From contig NC_135176.1 of the NCBI RefSeq assembly GCF_041146795.1, positions 12,089,286 to 12,153,285 on the forward strand: a DNA stretch of 64,000 nucleotides, given 5' to 3'. This document shows, piece after piece, positions 43,663 through 56,512 of this stretch. The notes under the pieces are model-generated. The model was not told the origin of the DNA and made no database searches. It saw nothing but the letters and a program-made list of their open reading frames with translations. The position numbers and the translations under genes are program-made. This DNA comes from Maylandia zebra (lineage: Eukaryota; Chordata; Actinopteri; Cichliformes; Cichlidae). How positions within the stretch are numbered: the first letter of the stretch is position 1; every line of letters starts with the position of its first letter.

Positions 43663-45185
43663 CAGAGGCTTCTCTGCCTGGGGGCTCAAAGACCTTTTAA
43701 ATATTGGAGAAGAGCTTTTCCCTGGCCGCAGACCACCCATCAGTAGGCACAAAACTGACAACTGCATTATTATTCAGGGGCACAGATGGACTCTGTGTAG
43801 TGACGATGAACCATTACTTCACCAAGTAGAGTTTTTGACACTTTGAAACTAAAAAGGTAACTGTGTTGCTGTAACATTGAGAGCTCTGCTCTGCCTAGGT
43901 GACACTAGGTGCCTTCACAGAACCCAACTGACAAAACTGAGCAATTACAAATAATATTAATAGACTGTAGGTTTAAAGGTTGTGTGAGGTTGAATTATCT
44001 GAAGTTCTTCATTATTTGCCTTTGCTGTAGCTTAGAAATCCTCTCATTTTCCAATTATGTGTGCATATGCAAGAGCTTAAGCGCGTGCATGCATACGCAT
44101 GTGTGTGGGGAAAAAAAGCCAATCTCTGACTCAAGTCAGGATAATTGAATGCTAAACTAATCTGAGCTACTGAGAGAAAAATAATGTCCACACTGTTAAG
44201 ACCACACAGTGGACAAACAAGCACCTTTTGAACAACACAAAATGATCAGCACTAAAATGTTTAGTAAACTGGAACACATCATTTATTGTATCAGACTCTT
44301 TTCCTAAAATTTCTCACAAATCTCCATATTCTTCACCGCATTAGGTGCCAAACAGACTGCAGACTCACATCACCTGAGAGCTTCTGCTCAAAATAGGACA
44401 CAGGGTGCACTGAAGATGAGGTAGATTACTTTCCAACACTGTGTCAATGCACCACAATGCTCCCAGTGCCTGCAAGGCACTGTTTACGTTCACACACAAA
44501 AAAGAAAAAAAAAATCAAGTAAAGTGTGCCAGTGTTTGCACTTTGGCTTGTAAAATGTTATTGCTGTTGAAAGCTTATGAATGGAATTAAACACTTTAAA
44601 CAGGAAAAGTATTGTAGTCACAAATATTTTAACATGTAACCTCAAGCTTTTTTTCACAAGCTGATTTGGTGCCATATTTCAAAGTTACTGTACATAGATG
44701 AAATGTTATAATTACACTTAGTGTTTTCACTATGCGGTAGAGATAGGCTGTACTTGGGTGGGGGAATAGGGGCTTGGTTGGTTATGAAAATTAATCATAG
44801 ATTGCCAGCTTTAATGAGATGTATTAATAATGTGCTCTTTGTAATGCCTTTACCCTCTGATGGAGACTGTATGTTCCAAGAAGTGACTTCCCTCTATGGA
44901 CTCTGAAAAAGGCATGTAACTGAAGCATTATTAGAATGGATAGATTATGAGATGTAACTTTAAAAAAGAGACTGTTTAATTTATTTGCATCCTGCTCCTG
45001 TGAAATGTAATACTCAGCATGCATGAAGATGAAAACTATAAAGAGATATGAGCATAGAATCTCGTTATGGGAATAATGAAAGCAAATACCTGAAAGGCGC
45101 CACAACTGCAGCAATAACAATAATAATGATAATATATAGTATGTGACAAAAAATATGTGAATAAATCATTATGCAGTGATTTTGG
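43663..45185 (+). other. Predicted connexin 3' untranslated region
   Basis: Follows the TGA at 43660-43662 and runs to an AATAAA at 45160-45165. AT-rich with no other gene visible. An earlier cleavage site is possible. Confidence 0.45.
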
Positions 45186-45427
45186 CTGTGCTTTGTTTAA
45201 CAAAGATGTGATAATTACTATGCACTGTTGCCTTTCTACTTACGTTGTGTGGTGTTAGCTGATAACAGTCATGCAGGTACACCATGCAAAAAGGAATTTC
45301 ACTGGAACACTACATCAGCATATGTTTATTGCTATTACTACTGCTAATGCGGTGCAGTGTAGGTTCAAGCGTAAAGAATGGTGAGTTTCAAAAGTCTTCA
45401 TTTAAAATACATGGACGAAAGTAGGGG

Positions 45428-46014
45428 GCCGGTGTTCTGACAAAACACCCTACCTATCAAGTTGTCCTAGATGTTGTTACTGCGCATGCGCACAACTCAA
45501 AACGCCCATGTTTTTGGTGTTAATAGTACACACCTATTATTTGATCCTACCCGGATCTTGTGCGTGTGAAAAATGGTTAGTATTATATGTTTTACTTCTT
45601 TATTACAGTTGATACTTGTTTTCTGTAAGCTGTTGTCAATTTGTTAACTTTTCAAGCTAAGTTGCGTTTTGTTTTGTTTTTTTCAAAAATACTGCAATTT
45701 GGAGTCTCAATTGAAGTCATATTTCAAGTCTTGATTTATTACTTCTAAGTTTCTGTAAACTGGCATACAGCGTAAACCTTGTCAATTAATTTTAGTCCTC
45801 CTGCAGTTGGTCGACACCACGCTCCGCTGTTAGCACGTTTTGATAAGTGTGATTTGGCTATCAGAAAGTCATACCTATAGATATGTACGATGGAGGCATA
45901 AACCACCTAAGGTAGTATATTCTAATGAGGTAACACGCATTGATAGACATGACTATAAAGTTACGCTACGGTAGGATGTTTTGACAAAGTAGGATGTTTT
46001 GTCAGAACACCGGC
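45428..46014. mobile_element. MITE with 26-bp terminal inverted repeats and an NRF1 palindrome
   Basis: Ends 45428-45453 and 45989-46014 are inverted copies with 25 of 26 bases matching; the core is CCGGTGTTCTGACAAAACA. A partial extra copy of the right end precedes it (45971-45983). The 587-bp interior has no transposase. TGCGCATGCGCA at 45481-45492 is a perfect NRF1 consensus. A target duplication was not identified, so the superfamily is open. Confidence 0.7.
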
Positions 46015-49000
46015 TACACGTTACACCTACAGGAGCTGCTCGGTCATGGAAACCAGTGCCACGAAGCTCCCGGTGCACAATTTTTGTGCTTACGTTAATG
46101 CCACAGGAGGTTTCTCTGCAGTTACTGAGTCAGCAGAGCATTGGCGACTTTTATGGACTATACACTTCAGCAGTCTCCGACCCCAAACTATATGTTGTCT
46201 CCCACTTTTTGGGTAAGTTACTATGGTTACTATACACTTTGCAATAATACCACTTACAGCTTATCATGAAATATCCAGAAGGGTTTAAATTTGATTTCTT
46301 GTGACTAAATGTTTAAACATCACCTTTCTTGCTAGCTGTTGTCATAAATGCTAGTTAGTTAAATGTGTTATTCCTATTTTATAAATGTTCAGCGACATTT
46401 AGAATGTGATTTGACTAATGAAAATGTAATTAGGGGTTTTATATGAGGATTTTCTGTCTTTTAGACTAGTTGACTAGTCCATTTCTTTTTTCTGTTTAAA
46501 TAAGTAGAAAATCAACCGCCAGAAACATTGCCAGTATCATTGGTGGCATCCTATTACAGTATTACAAGTTCTTCAGAATGACCCAAGTGTTGTAACTGCA
46601 CGGCTTGGTGCTTGATTTTTATACACCCATAGCAAGGGACTGAAAACACCAGAATTTAAAGGTTAGGAGGTGTGGGCCTATACTTCTGTCCATAAAGTGT
46701 ACTGTAAGTGAAACTAAACAAAAACTGCATTAGCAGTGTAGTTAAAGCAAAACAGAAACTTACATGCGTGTAGAATAAGTAGCTGTCTGTGGTGGTTGAA
46801 GCTGACTTTCCAGAGGGAGCTGCTTCTATATTCATTGCTGTTCCTGCTGCTGGCTGGATGTCTGAAATAAAAATCTTAAATAACATAATATGACTTGTTG
46901 TGCTACCAAATGTCTAAAACATAAAGCTATTATTATTTGTTATGTATTTGAAATTAGATAAAAACGCAAAACTAAAACCCTATTTAAATATCTTTTATCA
47001 AATACATTGTAAGAAGCTGCCAAAAAATAATCTTGTTAGCATCAATTCCTGTGATACAGCCTTCAGACTTCCTTTAAAAGTAAACCCGCCTTTACTTTTA
47101 AACATATATATATATCATTAGCATTATTTATATGTTGAAACCACAGATATGAAAAGATTTTATTGACATATAGCCCTGTAACCTCGTAATGAGGCTACAT
47201 CTGCTAGCATAATCAGCGTTACACTGACGCTAACATTAGCATGACTGTCACAGCAGCTGCACATTTAGCAACTTCTTTATCAATAGTTCAACTAAACTTC
47301 CACACATAAAATTACCCAAAATAGTGGTTCGCTACAAAAAGACAGAGATCATAGGATATTGTGTCAATAATAAGTTACTACTAATAAAGTAAAGGTTTAG
47401 AAGAACTAATTTGGTAAGCTAGTAAGTTCCATTTCTAGCTGCACACATGACATTGCGATACAACATTAAATGTTCTGTAGCTTCATGCTGTGTGGATTAC
47501 ATAGGTGCTGTAAATCCATCATGTTGTGCTTTCAGCTGCATAGACTCAAAACCTGCTTTAACATTCATTATTCAGCACGGAGAAATGATACATGTTTGAG
47601 AGATACATCAGTGCACTCTCTGGGTTTCTGTTGATAAATAATACATATTTAATCTGTTCACTTGCACAATATAAGACTCCCGAGTGAAGCAAATTTACCA
47701 CATTACAAAGTGAGAACTTCCCATTGTGGTTTTTCTCTTTTACTCTCACTGATTTCACATTTTGATGCTAAAAAAATATCATTTTAAGATTTTTCTCATA
47801 GTCCTGCTTTTGTGTGCTAGGATTGTTGTGAGTCATCAATAAGGTACTAAATAGGATGTGATAATTTCAATAATGACCATGGTTACTGAGGGAGAGAAAA
47901 GAGAGGTGGTGGTGCTGGGAAGGAGGGGGGAAGTAAACCTTTTAGTGTTATTAAAGCTTAAGCAGTGCAGACGGCATGTGGCTACATCCTGGGAAATACC
48001 ACAAGAGAGTCAAGGGGGAAGGAGAGGAGTGGTAATAAAGCTGATTGTCTGATAGGATGTAAAGTAATGAAACTTGGTGGTTATTCATTCACTTAAAGGT
48101 CAAAGTGTGTCTTTATTGACATGTGGATAGCTGTGATTGACTCTCCGTTGTGACCAATATACCTCTGCATCAACAAGCACCCAACATTCACAGGCACACG
48201 CATATGCACAGACCATAATAAATATCTAAACAAAGGCCTTGCTGAGGATGTAACCAGACTGGTTGCTGTGGTGACATGAGGGCAGTAACGATGTTAAACA
48301 CCACAGAGACTGCAGCAGTGAAGGGCAGAAACAGCACTGCACCGCATCTCCTGCAGTCGCCACACAGTAGCACGTCAATACTTAAGACTCATGATGAAAA
48401 GTTAGAAACACATTGCGCTGTGTTTCATTCTGCAGCATTGCAGCAGCAGCACACAAGCATAAGATAAATAACAGGTCAGGCACCTGAGCTATTTCTAATT
48501 AAAGTGATATGTAAAGAACTTAAACTTACCATGTGAACCTCTAAGAATCTGTGTTTAATTTATGATACTATCTACTTAATAGAAGCTAAGAATATTACAA
48601 TATTTTGTATTTCATGTTCTCTTAATACTGCTGTAAAATAAAGCTGTCTCAATGCCCACATACTGTACCAGCACATTTATACTATAGCACTGCAGTCCAT
48701 TTAGTAGAGCACAGCCACATACACTCAAGGAGTTCACCAACTGTCTTCCGTGAATTAAAGCATGAATTAACAGCACTGGTTGCACTTTAAGTTAACTTAG
48801 AAAGTTATTTCATATTTAGTTTATAATTAACTGTTAACAAAACAATGAACTGAGAATTACTAATTTGATTGATCATTTGTTTATAAACTACTGAATATTA
48901 TAAATGCACATATTCCTTAAATAAAAAACTCATTATAAAATGTAAATACAATGAAATACTGTACAGTGCATTTGCACTTGGATGAAGGTGAAATTGCTAA

Positions 49001-49749
49001 TATTGTAACCAGTGTATAAATACACATGAGTAGTGGCAACGGCATCAAAACAAGGCAGAATCTGAAGAAAATTAACACTCAGTCAGACAATATACAACAA
49101 TATGGCCCAGACAACAAATCCATAAAATTACAACATGAAAATCCACAGTACCAAAAATCCTCAACAACTTAAAAATATAAAAACATACAGCATTAAAGAT
49201 AACAAATGTGAGTGAATATTCACCCACTGTTTACTTTTGTGTGGACTAGCTGTTTGATTATGTTTAATTTAGGTGAAATTACAGCATTAACAGTGCACCT
49301 TAAAAGCACTGACGCTTAAAGCCGTCTGGTCTGTAAAAATAGGAAGCGGAGGGAGGGACGGGGGAGGCGTCTTTATAAGAAGCATCGATACGTAACGAGC
49401 CGGGAGTGAAATTTGTCTTGTTACTGCTGTTCTGATGTGTCATCACGCTGATGCCACAGGACACCTTGTGAGAAGCTCAGATGCCAGCAGCAATGTCATA
49501 ACACAGTGTGAAAAATAATACGAGAGCCAATTAGAGTGTAATTATTGTTGTTTCTTATCAGCTGGGACAAATAAAATATTAAAATATAATAACCAGTTCA
49601 ATTAAACTCTATAAGGAAATTAGTTTTTAATACACAGGCTAAAAACAGAGTAACAATGGTTAAACCTTAACAATCTTTAGTAAACATTGTTAATGTATCT
49701 CCTATCAGATGTTTCTTATTCGAGTCACCACAGCAGCTCATTTGCTTCC

Positions 49750-49750
<1 letters not shown>

Positions 49751-49789
<39 letters not shown>
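49751..49789. repeat. (TA)n microsatellite
   Basis: About 39 nt of TA repeats with a single G interruption. Confidence 0.85.
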
Positions 49790-49984
49790 GTTTTTAATAT
49801 ATTCACTGTCCATTCTCTGACCATGTACAACTATTCAACTGTGCCTCTTTAACTTCCAACTTTCCAATTTAAATCACAATTTATTAAAGTTTAATTAGCT
49901 GAAGCTGAAGCTTACACACTGACTTTATTAAACCTATCCTACTGACAGTAACTTATTTTTCTTAGCTTAAGTTAAATAAACAAA

Positions 49985-50096
49985 ACAACCCCCAACAGGG
50001 TGTACCCCGCCTCTCACCCTATGTAGCTGGAATAGCCTCCATCCCCCCTGGATAAGGAAAAGCAGAAGAGAATGGATGAATAGATGGAAAACATCA
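49985..50096 (-). repeat. Teleost interspersed repeat family B, reverse fragment
   Basis: Reverse complement reads CCATTCTCTTCTGCTTTTCC, TTATCCAGG, GGAGGCTATTCCAGCTA and GCGGGGTACACCCTG, matching the 24708-24890 repeat. Confidence 0.65.
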
Positions 50097-51221
50097 GTAG
50101 AACATAATAAATATTAATACAGTTGAATGAAAAATGAACAAACCAACACTGCCTGGCAATAAAAAAATAAAATTGAGTGCGACCAGTTTGCGGCGGTGAT
50201 CGAGGTGCATTCCACACGTTAACACACTTTTCAGCATCTTCACCCTGATCCACTGGGAGAAGCTGAGCTCCTTGACTTCAGTCACTCACTCTGCAGACTG
50301 CTGCCCTGCAGTATTATGACTCAGATGATGTATTTCTTATGCTTTCTAGACACGCCACCACTCATCAGTTTCACTTGTACTCATATCTGTTTCGGATTAG
50401 GCTAGCTTTTTGTGTTGTCCAGCTTGAAAGTGAGGTGTTCGTCGCATATACTTCATCATTCTTTTGATTATCAGTATAATGGTTACATTAGACCTCTCGG
50501 CACATGGCTTTTTAGTGGCTACACGAGGCACCATCTGTGTCACTTCTTTATTTGTCTTTGTTTATTTCAGCAAAACCAGATCTGACTTATGTGGGTATCT
50601 TACCTCCTCTTGGCTGTAGATTTTACTGTAAGCACATCATCAGATTATTGCTGTGCTTTTGTGACCACACAGATCTCTGTGTGAGTCTCTCAGTGCGACC
50701 CCTGGAGAATCCAATCAAGTGTAGCAATGTTTCTGGTCATGTCAGCCTTTAATTGACCTTACCACCACTGTAAATGGATATATATTCAGAAAATAGACGT
50801 ATTTTTTCCTCCTCTGTGCAATCATACCAATCCTTTCACAGAAATCCATCAGCGTCTTCCCATCAAATGCCCTTCTGCTCTGTGACCCACTCTCCACAGC
50901 TGATCCGCTGTTATAGTGGTGATAAGGCAGCAGTAAGATGGGAAATCATTTCATTATGCCTCTCCTGTGTTCCTTTGATATTTCCCTCACTGCCCACTCA
51001 CTAATTCATAAAGATGAAATTAGAGTTGGCTTATTCTTCTCTGGAGCCTGTTCCTTGTCTAGTCTCCTGTCTTGGATCATCAATTTGTGTCAGTCTCTAT
51101 TCTGCTCTCTGCAAGTGACTCGGTCGCCTTTTGAGATATCCCTGCTTGGCACAGTGTCTCTCCTCATCCTCTCTCTCTGTCTCCATCTGGTCCATCTCCA
51201 CCTGACTCATTCTTATTTTTT

Positions 51222-51241
51222 CCCCCCCCCCCCCCCCCCCC
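51222..51241 (+). repeat. Poly(C) run
   Basis: Twenty consecutive cytosines just left of the Helitron-like element. Confidence 0.9.
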
Positions 51242-52848
51242 ACATCTTTATTCTGACCTCAGCTTTATCTTTGCCCTTCTCTGTCTTTACTCCTGAAAAC
51301 CTGCTCTGGCTGTTTCACCTGGAGCTCACAGAGAATCCATATTAATTGTGTGGATGCCTTAATAGGCATCCACACTATTGAGATCCTGTTTCTCTTTCTT
51401 CTTTATTATTATTCCGGGTGTTTCCGTACACTTTTTGCCGTGGATCTACTTCCACAATTTTTGTGCTATTTTCACCATTCAAACTCTAAACTGTTCTGCT
51501 CTTTCTGCTAATGCCGGCTATGACTTTTGGTGTTTATTACTATTATACTTTTTAAAATAATTACACTTTTTTCCTTTAATTTGTCCCATTGAAATGAATG
51601 GGAAACTTCCACAATTCTGCTAAAACTTTCTTGTCTTTGAAACTTAACTACTGCCTCATACTTTCACCTAGAAACTTCATTCAAACTTTAAAATGTTCTC
51701 AAATGATTTGGCTATTCCTGTATGATTCAGCTTTTTCAGATCTTCTACCGTTTTAATCTTATCCCTCTTTGAGTTTTCAGTTGCAAAATTGTGATTTTTC
51801 AGAAAATACATGCGTTGCTATGGTTGCTATGCAATTAACTCAGAGGGGACAGTGAAACTGTTTGAATTTTCTCTTCATGTCCAAACAACTTCTTGCTACT
51901 CGCTCAATTTCCACTCAAGACCCACAAATTATACACCAAAACGTAGGTATTTTTGCTGGCTTTCAGAAAATGTCACTATCATTGTTGTGGGACTCATAGA
52001 TATTTTGCAAATCTCCTCAGAGTAACACAAAGTCAGAAAACTCTCCATATAAACTCAATGGAGAGTTTGTTCAAAATCACCGCTGGATTTCTCTAATGAG
52101 AGGCATTTTCAAATTGTCATATCTCCTTAACGAAGCGAAGTTAAGACATGAGGCTTGTCCCCGTATATGTTCAGACACTCCTGACGCTCACAATTCAAGA
52201 ATTTCTTTCTCACCTATTACCGTTCTGAAATGAGTTGGACTTGTTTGAGGGTAGGAAATTTGTCCCTCGCTCAGATTTCATCAGATTTCAATCTCTGGAA
52301 ATGAACCACTTTTTTCTCTCGTCATATCTTTTTGATGGATTTCCACAGAGCCCTGAAAATTTCCATGACTGTTCACCAAAGCCTGCTGTTTCTTACGGTG
52401 AAAGAATGATTTTGATGCTCCATATAGATTTAGAGTTACCAAAGGTTGTTTGAGCGCAAGTCAAGGCAGTTTTTGCTTCGCCTCTACTCAGTTACAGTGT
52501 ATTACAAGTCATATATCTTTAAGAATTTATGTTTTATCTCTGAATTATGAAGACCTGAAGATTCCCCCATCTCTTCTGAATAAAACGATGCCTGAATGAC
52601 CGTTCTAGCCTCTACGGTTAGGAAATTATGGCCATTTGTTCGAGGGGAATCCTGAATGTCAGAAATACACTGAAGAAAACTCACACCTCTCTCTGTGTCT
52701 GTGTGTGTAAGGGCTGACTACAGCAGGTGCAGCTAATTTAACTGACCTACATATACCAAGCCCAGACTCTCCACAGCTCCTGTTCCCTTTACTGTCTGTG
52801 TATGTGTGTCTGTGTATCAATATTTCTCCTATGTTTAGGTATTACTCC

Positions 52849-55800
52849 TCAATCATAGTATTTCTGCTAAAGCAAAGTACTTCTACTACATCTAAGTACT
52901 TTTGCCAAATCATAGTATTTCTGCTAAATCATAGTATTTCTGCCAATTCATAGTATTTTTGCAAAATCATGGTATTTGTGCAAAATCATGGTTTTGGGGC
53001 CAAATATTTCTGTTATTTTATAATATATGTGCTGAATATATTATATGTGCCAAATCATAGTATTTATCCCAAATTATAGTATTTATGCCAAATTACAGTA
53101 TTTCTGCTAAAACGCAGAAATAGTACCTTTTAGCAGGAATTTCTACCAAAAGATAGTACTTCTGCTAAATCAGAGTATTTCTGCTAAACCAGAGTATTCC
53201 TGCCAAATCATAGTATTTGTACTGAAACATGGTACTTCTGCCCAATCATAGTATTTATACCCAATCATAGTATTTCTGCTAAATCATAGCATTTGTGCCA
53301 AATCATGGTATTTGTGCAAAAACATAGTATGTCTGCAAAACCATAGTATATCTCTTATGTTATAGTATTACTACTAAGGCATAGTATTTCTGCCAAATCA
53401 TAGTATGTGTGCCAAATCGCAGTATTTATACCAAATCACAGTATTTGTGGTAAAACATAGTATTTCTGCCATATTGTGGTATTTGTGCAAGAACATTGAA
53501 CTGTTATGTTATAGTATTACTACTAAGTCATAGTATTTCTGCATTGTTATAGTATTTGTACTAAAACGTAGTATCTCTGCCAAGTCATAGAATTACTGCA
53601 ATTTCATAGTTTTTTTTAGGAAATCTGTTATGTTATAGTATTACTACTAAGTCATAGTATTTCTGCCAAATCACAGTATTTGTGCCAAAGCATCGTATTT
53701 GTATGGAGTCATAGTATTTCTTCTAAATCATAGTATTTCAATCAAATCTCAGTAGTTGTTGTTAAAACGCAGTATTATTGCCAAATCATAGTATTTGTAC
53801 CCAATCATAGTATTTCTGCTAAATCATAGCATTTGTGCCAAATCATGGTATTTGTGCAAAATCATAGTATGTCTGCAAAACCATAGTATATCTTTTATGT
53901 CATAGTATTACTACTAAGGCATAGTATTTCTGCCAAATCATAGTATTTGTACTAAATCATAGTACTTGTGCCAAATCATAGTATTTGTTGCACATCATAG
54001 TATTAGAACCAAAACATAGTATTTGTCCCAAAGTATCGTATTTGTATGGAGTAATAGTATTTCTTCTAAATCATAGTATTTCAATTAAATCTCAGTAATT
54101 GTGTTAAAATGCAGTATTATTGCCAAATCATAGTATTTGTACCCAATCATAGTATTTTTGCCAAATCGTGGTATTTGTGCCCAAATAATAATTCTGTTAT
54201 GTTATAGTATTACTACTAAGTTGTAGCATATCTGTTATGTTATAGTGTATCTGCGGAATATAGTATGTGTGCCAAATCATAGTATTTACACCAAATCACA
54301 GTATTTTTGCTAAAACATAGTATTTCTGCCATATTGTGGTATTTGTGCAAGAACATTGAACTGTTATGTTATAGTATTACTACTAAGTCATAGTATTTCT
54401 GCGTTGTTATAGTATTTGTGCTAAAACGTAGTATCTCTGCCAAGTCATAGAATTAATGCAATTTCATAGTTTTTTTTAGGAAATCTGTTATGTTATAGTA
54501 TTACTACTAAGTCATAGTATTTCTGCCAAATCATAGTATTTGTACTAAATCATAGTACTTGTGCCAAATCATAGTATTTGTTGCACATCATAGTATTGGA
54601 ACCAAAACATAGTATTTGTCCCAAAGTATCGTATTTGTATGGAGTAATAGTATTTCTTCTAAATCATAGTATTTCAATTAAATCTCAGTAGTTGTGTTAA
54701 AATGCAGTATTATTGCCAAATCATAGTATTTGTACCCAATCATAGTATTTTTGCCAAATCGTGGTATTTGTGCCCAAATAATAATTTTGTTATGTTATAG
54801 TATTACTACTAAGTTGTAGAATATCTGTTATGTTATAGTGTATCTGCGGAATATAGTATGTGTGCCAAATCATAGTATTTATACCAAATCACAGTATTTG
54901 TGCTAAAACATAGTATTTCTGCCATATTGTGGTATTTGTGCAAGAACATTGAACTGTTATGTTATAGTATTACTACTAAGTCATAGTATTTCTGCATTGT
55001 TATAGTATTTGTGCTAAAACGTAGTATCTCTGCCAAGTCATAGAATTACTGCAATTTAATAGTTTTTTTTAGGAAATCTGTTATGTTATAGTATTACTAC
55101 TCAGTCATAGTATTTCTGCCAAATCATAGTATTTGTGTGAATTTGTATACTGTAATATCACTGTATTATGTAGTGGCTAAGTAGGGGCTGTTTACTAAGT
55201 GCATCAGTGTAAATAGGTCATCTCTTGTGTTGGAGTGCCCTCTTGTGGCGCCTTTTGGGTAGTGCCTTAGTAAACGGGAACCCTGTAAAAAGTGGCATCA
55301 GACTGATTTGTAGTGGAGGAATTTGTTACCAGTTTTCTTAATCTTTAATCTGTATGCATGTTGTAATGCATACTCTGTTCTTAATCATAGAAACCACACC
55401 ATATCACCTCTCCACATCTTCCTACTGTATGCCATACCTCCCTGTACCATCCATCTGACCGCAATAAACTCCACCTCGTGGTAATCTAATCCCTGGATGT
55501 CAGCCTCTCCTTCTGACCGAGGATAGTTATAGTATTTGAGCCAAATCATAGTATTTGTGCTAAAACATAGTATTTCTTCCAAATCATAGTATTTGTGCCA
55601 AAGTATAGTATTTCTTCCAAATCATAGTATAACTGCACAATAAAGGTTCTTGAGCCACATCAGTGTTTGTGCCAAATCTTAGTATTTCTTCTAAATCCTA
55701 GTAATTCTGCTCAATGATAGAATTTCTGCTATGCTTTAGTACTTTTTTCCTAGATTGTAGTACTTCTGCTAAGTCAAAGTATTTTATGTAAATCATAGTA

Positions 55801-55850
55801 TTTCTACCAAGTCCCAATGTTTCTGCTAAATCATAAATAATGTTTTAGTA
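52849..55850 (+). repeat. Degenerate 19-bp minisatellite array with higher-order repeats
   Basis: The consensus unit is close to TCATAGTATTTNTGCCAAA (19 bp), recurring for about 3 kb with point changes and small indels, of the order of 130-150 units. Larger blocks are duplicated: one beginning GAACATTGAACTGTTATG starts at 53491, 54351 and 54943, spaced 860 and 592 nt. The array is interrupted at about 55136-55522. Units are directly adjacent, so this is not CRISPR-like. Confidence 0.85.
55136..55522 (+). mobile_element. Unique insertion inside the minisatellite, possible solo LTR
   Basis: About 390 nt of non-repetitive sequence begins near TGTGAATTTG and contains AATAAA (about 55463-55468) followed by about 55 nt. 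The array motif AGTATTTG occurs on both sides, but because it is the array unit it is not proof of a target duplication. Size and a polyadenylation signal near the right end suggest a solo LTR or a retroelement fragment; unassigned. Confidence 0.35.
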
Positions 55851-56077
55851 CAAATTGTATGATTTGGTGGAACTTTCTGTGTTCCAGCACAAATGCTATG
55901 ATTTGGCAGGAAAAAAATATTATTTAGCATAAATACTAAGTTTTAGCAGAAATGCTATGTTTAAACTTTAAAAAATTCTGCTATTTCTGCTGATGTGTGT
56001 TATGACTTTTGACCATTGAAATGAATGGAACACATTATCAATGTGGTCACTGATTTTGCATGATGGGCTGAGCTGTG

Positions 56078-56150
56078 TTTTACCTCAGTGAGATAAGCAT
56101 CCGTTCTCAGACTGGGAGGCCTGGGTTCAAATCCAGCTTATGGCAACATT
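56078..56150 (+). other. tRNA-like module 1 in the Helitron-like element
   Basis: ACCTCAGTGAGATAAGC resembles a tRNA D-arm/A box. GGTTCAAATCC at 56124-56134 is a B box at normal spacing, and CTCAGACTGGGAGG sits in the anticodon region. The acceptor stem does not pair well, so this is not an intact tRNA gene. Confidence 0.55.
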
Positions 56151-56159
56151 TCTTTCACT

Positions 56160-56420
56160 TAACAGTTAAACTTTTTTTAAACTCTTTTCAACACAAATTT
56201 CATTTTTTTCACCCCTTTTCAGCAAAATTTTCAGTTTTTTTAACCCCTTTTCAGCACAAATCCAAACTTTTTCAGCTCTTTTTCAGCAAAAACCTCTTTT
56301 CAGCAGAATTCTGCTCAGTCACCTCTTTTCAGCAGAAATTCTGCTGATTGAACTCTTTTCAGCAGAATTTTCACCCCCTTTTTTTTGCCCAAATTCTGCT
56401 AGCACAATTGTCAATCTCTC
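56160..56420 (+). repeat. TTTTCAGCA-type short repeats
   Basis: At least eight loosely spaced copies of TTTTCAGCA followed by AAATTC, AAATCC or AATTTTC, with CACC or AACC spacers. They lie between the two tRNA-like modules and partly resume after the second. Confidence 0.7.
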
Positions 56421-56439
56421 CACCTTTTCTTTGTGAAAA

Positions 56440-56512
56440 AGTGTTTGGCTCAGTGAGCTAAATAGCTGCCCTTTGACCAGGAGGGCCAGGTTCAAATCCT
56501 GCTCAGGGCATC
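56440..56512 (+). other. tRNA-like module 2 in the Helitron-like element
   Basis: TGGCTCAGTGAGCTAAATAG (from 56446) is an A-box-like sequence, and GGTTCAAATCC at 56489-56499 is a B box identical to module 1. A run of 23 T follows at 56513-56535 and could stop pol III. The acceptor stem is poor; a relic or promoter-like module is more likely than a working tRNA. Confidence 0.55.

Larger units (their letters stand above)
46015..51345. other. Intergenic region right of the connexin gene
   Basis: No confident gene. Two overlapping short frames just right of the MITE (45999-46247) end at or beside a GTAAGT-like donor and stay unexplained. TA repeats, a family B repeat and a C-run are listed separately. 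The rest shows no exon-like or RNA-like structure to me. Confidence 0.5.

Noticed and set aside
52849-55850. CRISPR-like array
   Set aside because: Units are short, directly adjacent and degenerate, without unique spacers, in a vertebrate genome inside a transposon.
56078-56150. Functional tRNA gene
   Set aside because: A and B boxes are visible, but the acceptor and anticodon stems do not pair convincingly.
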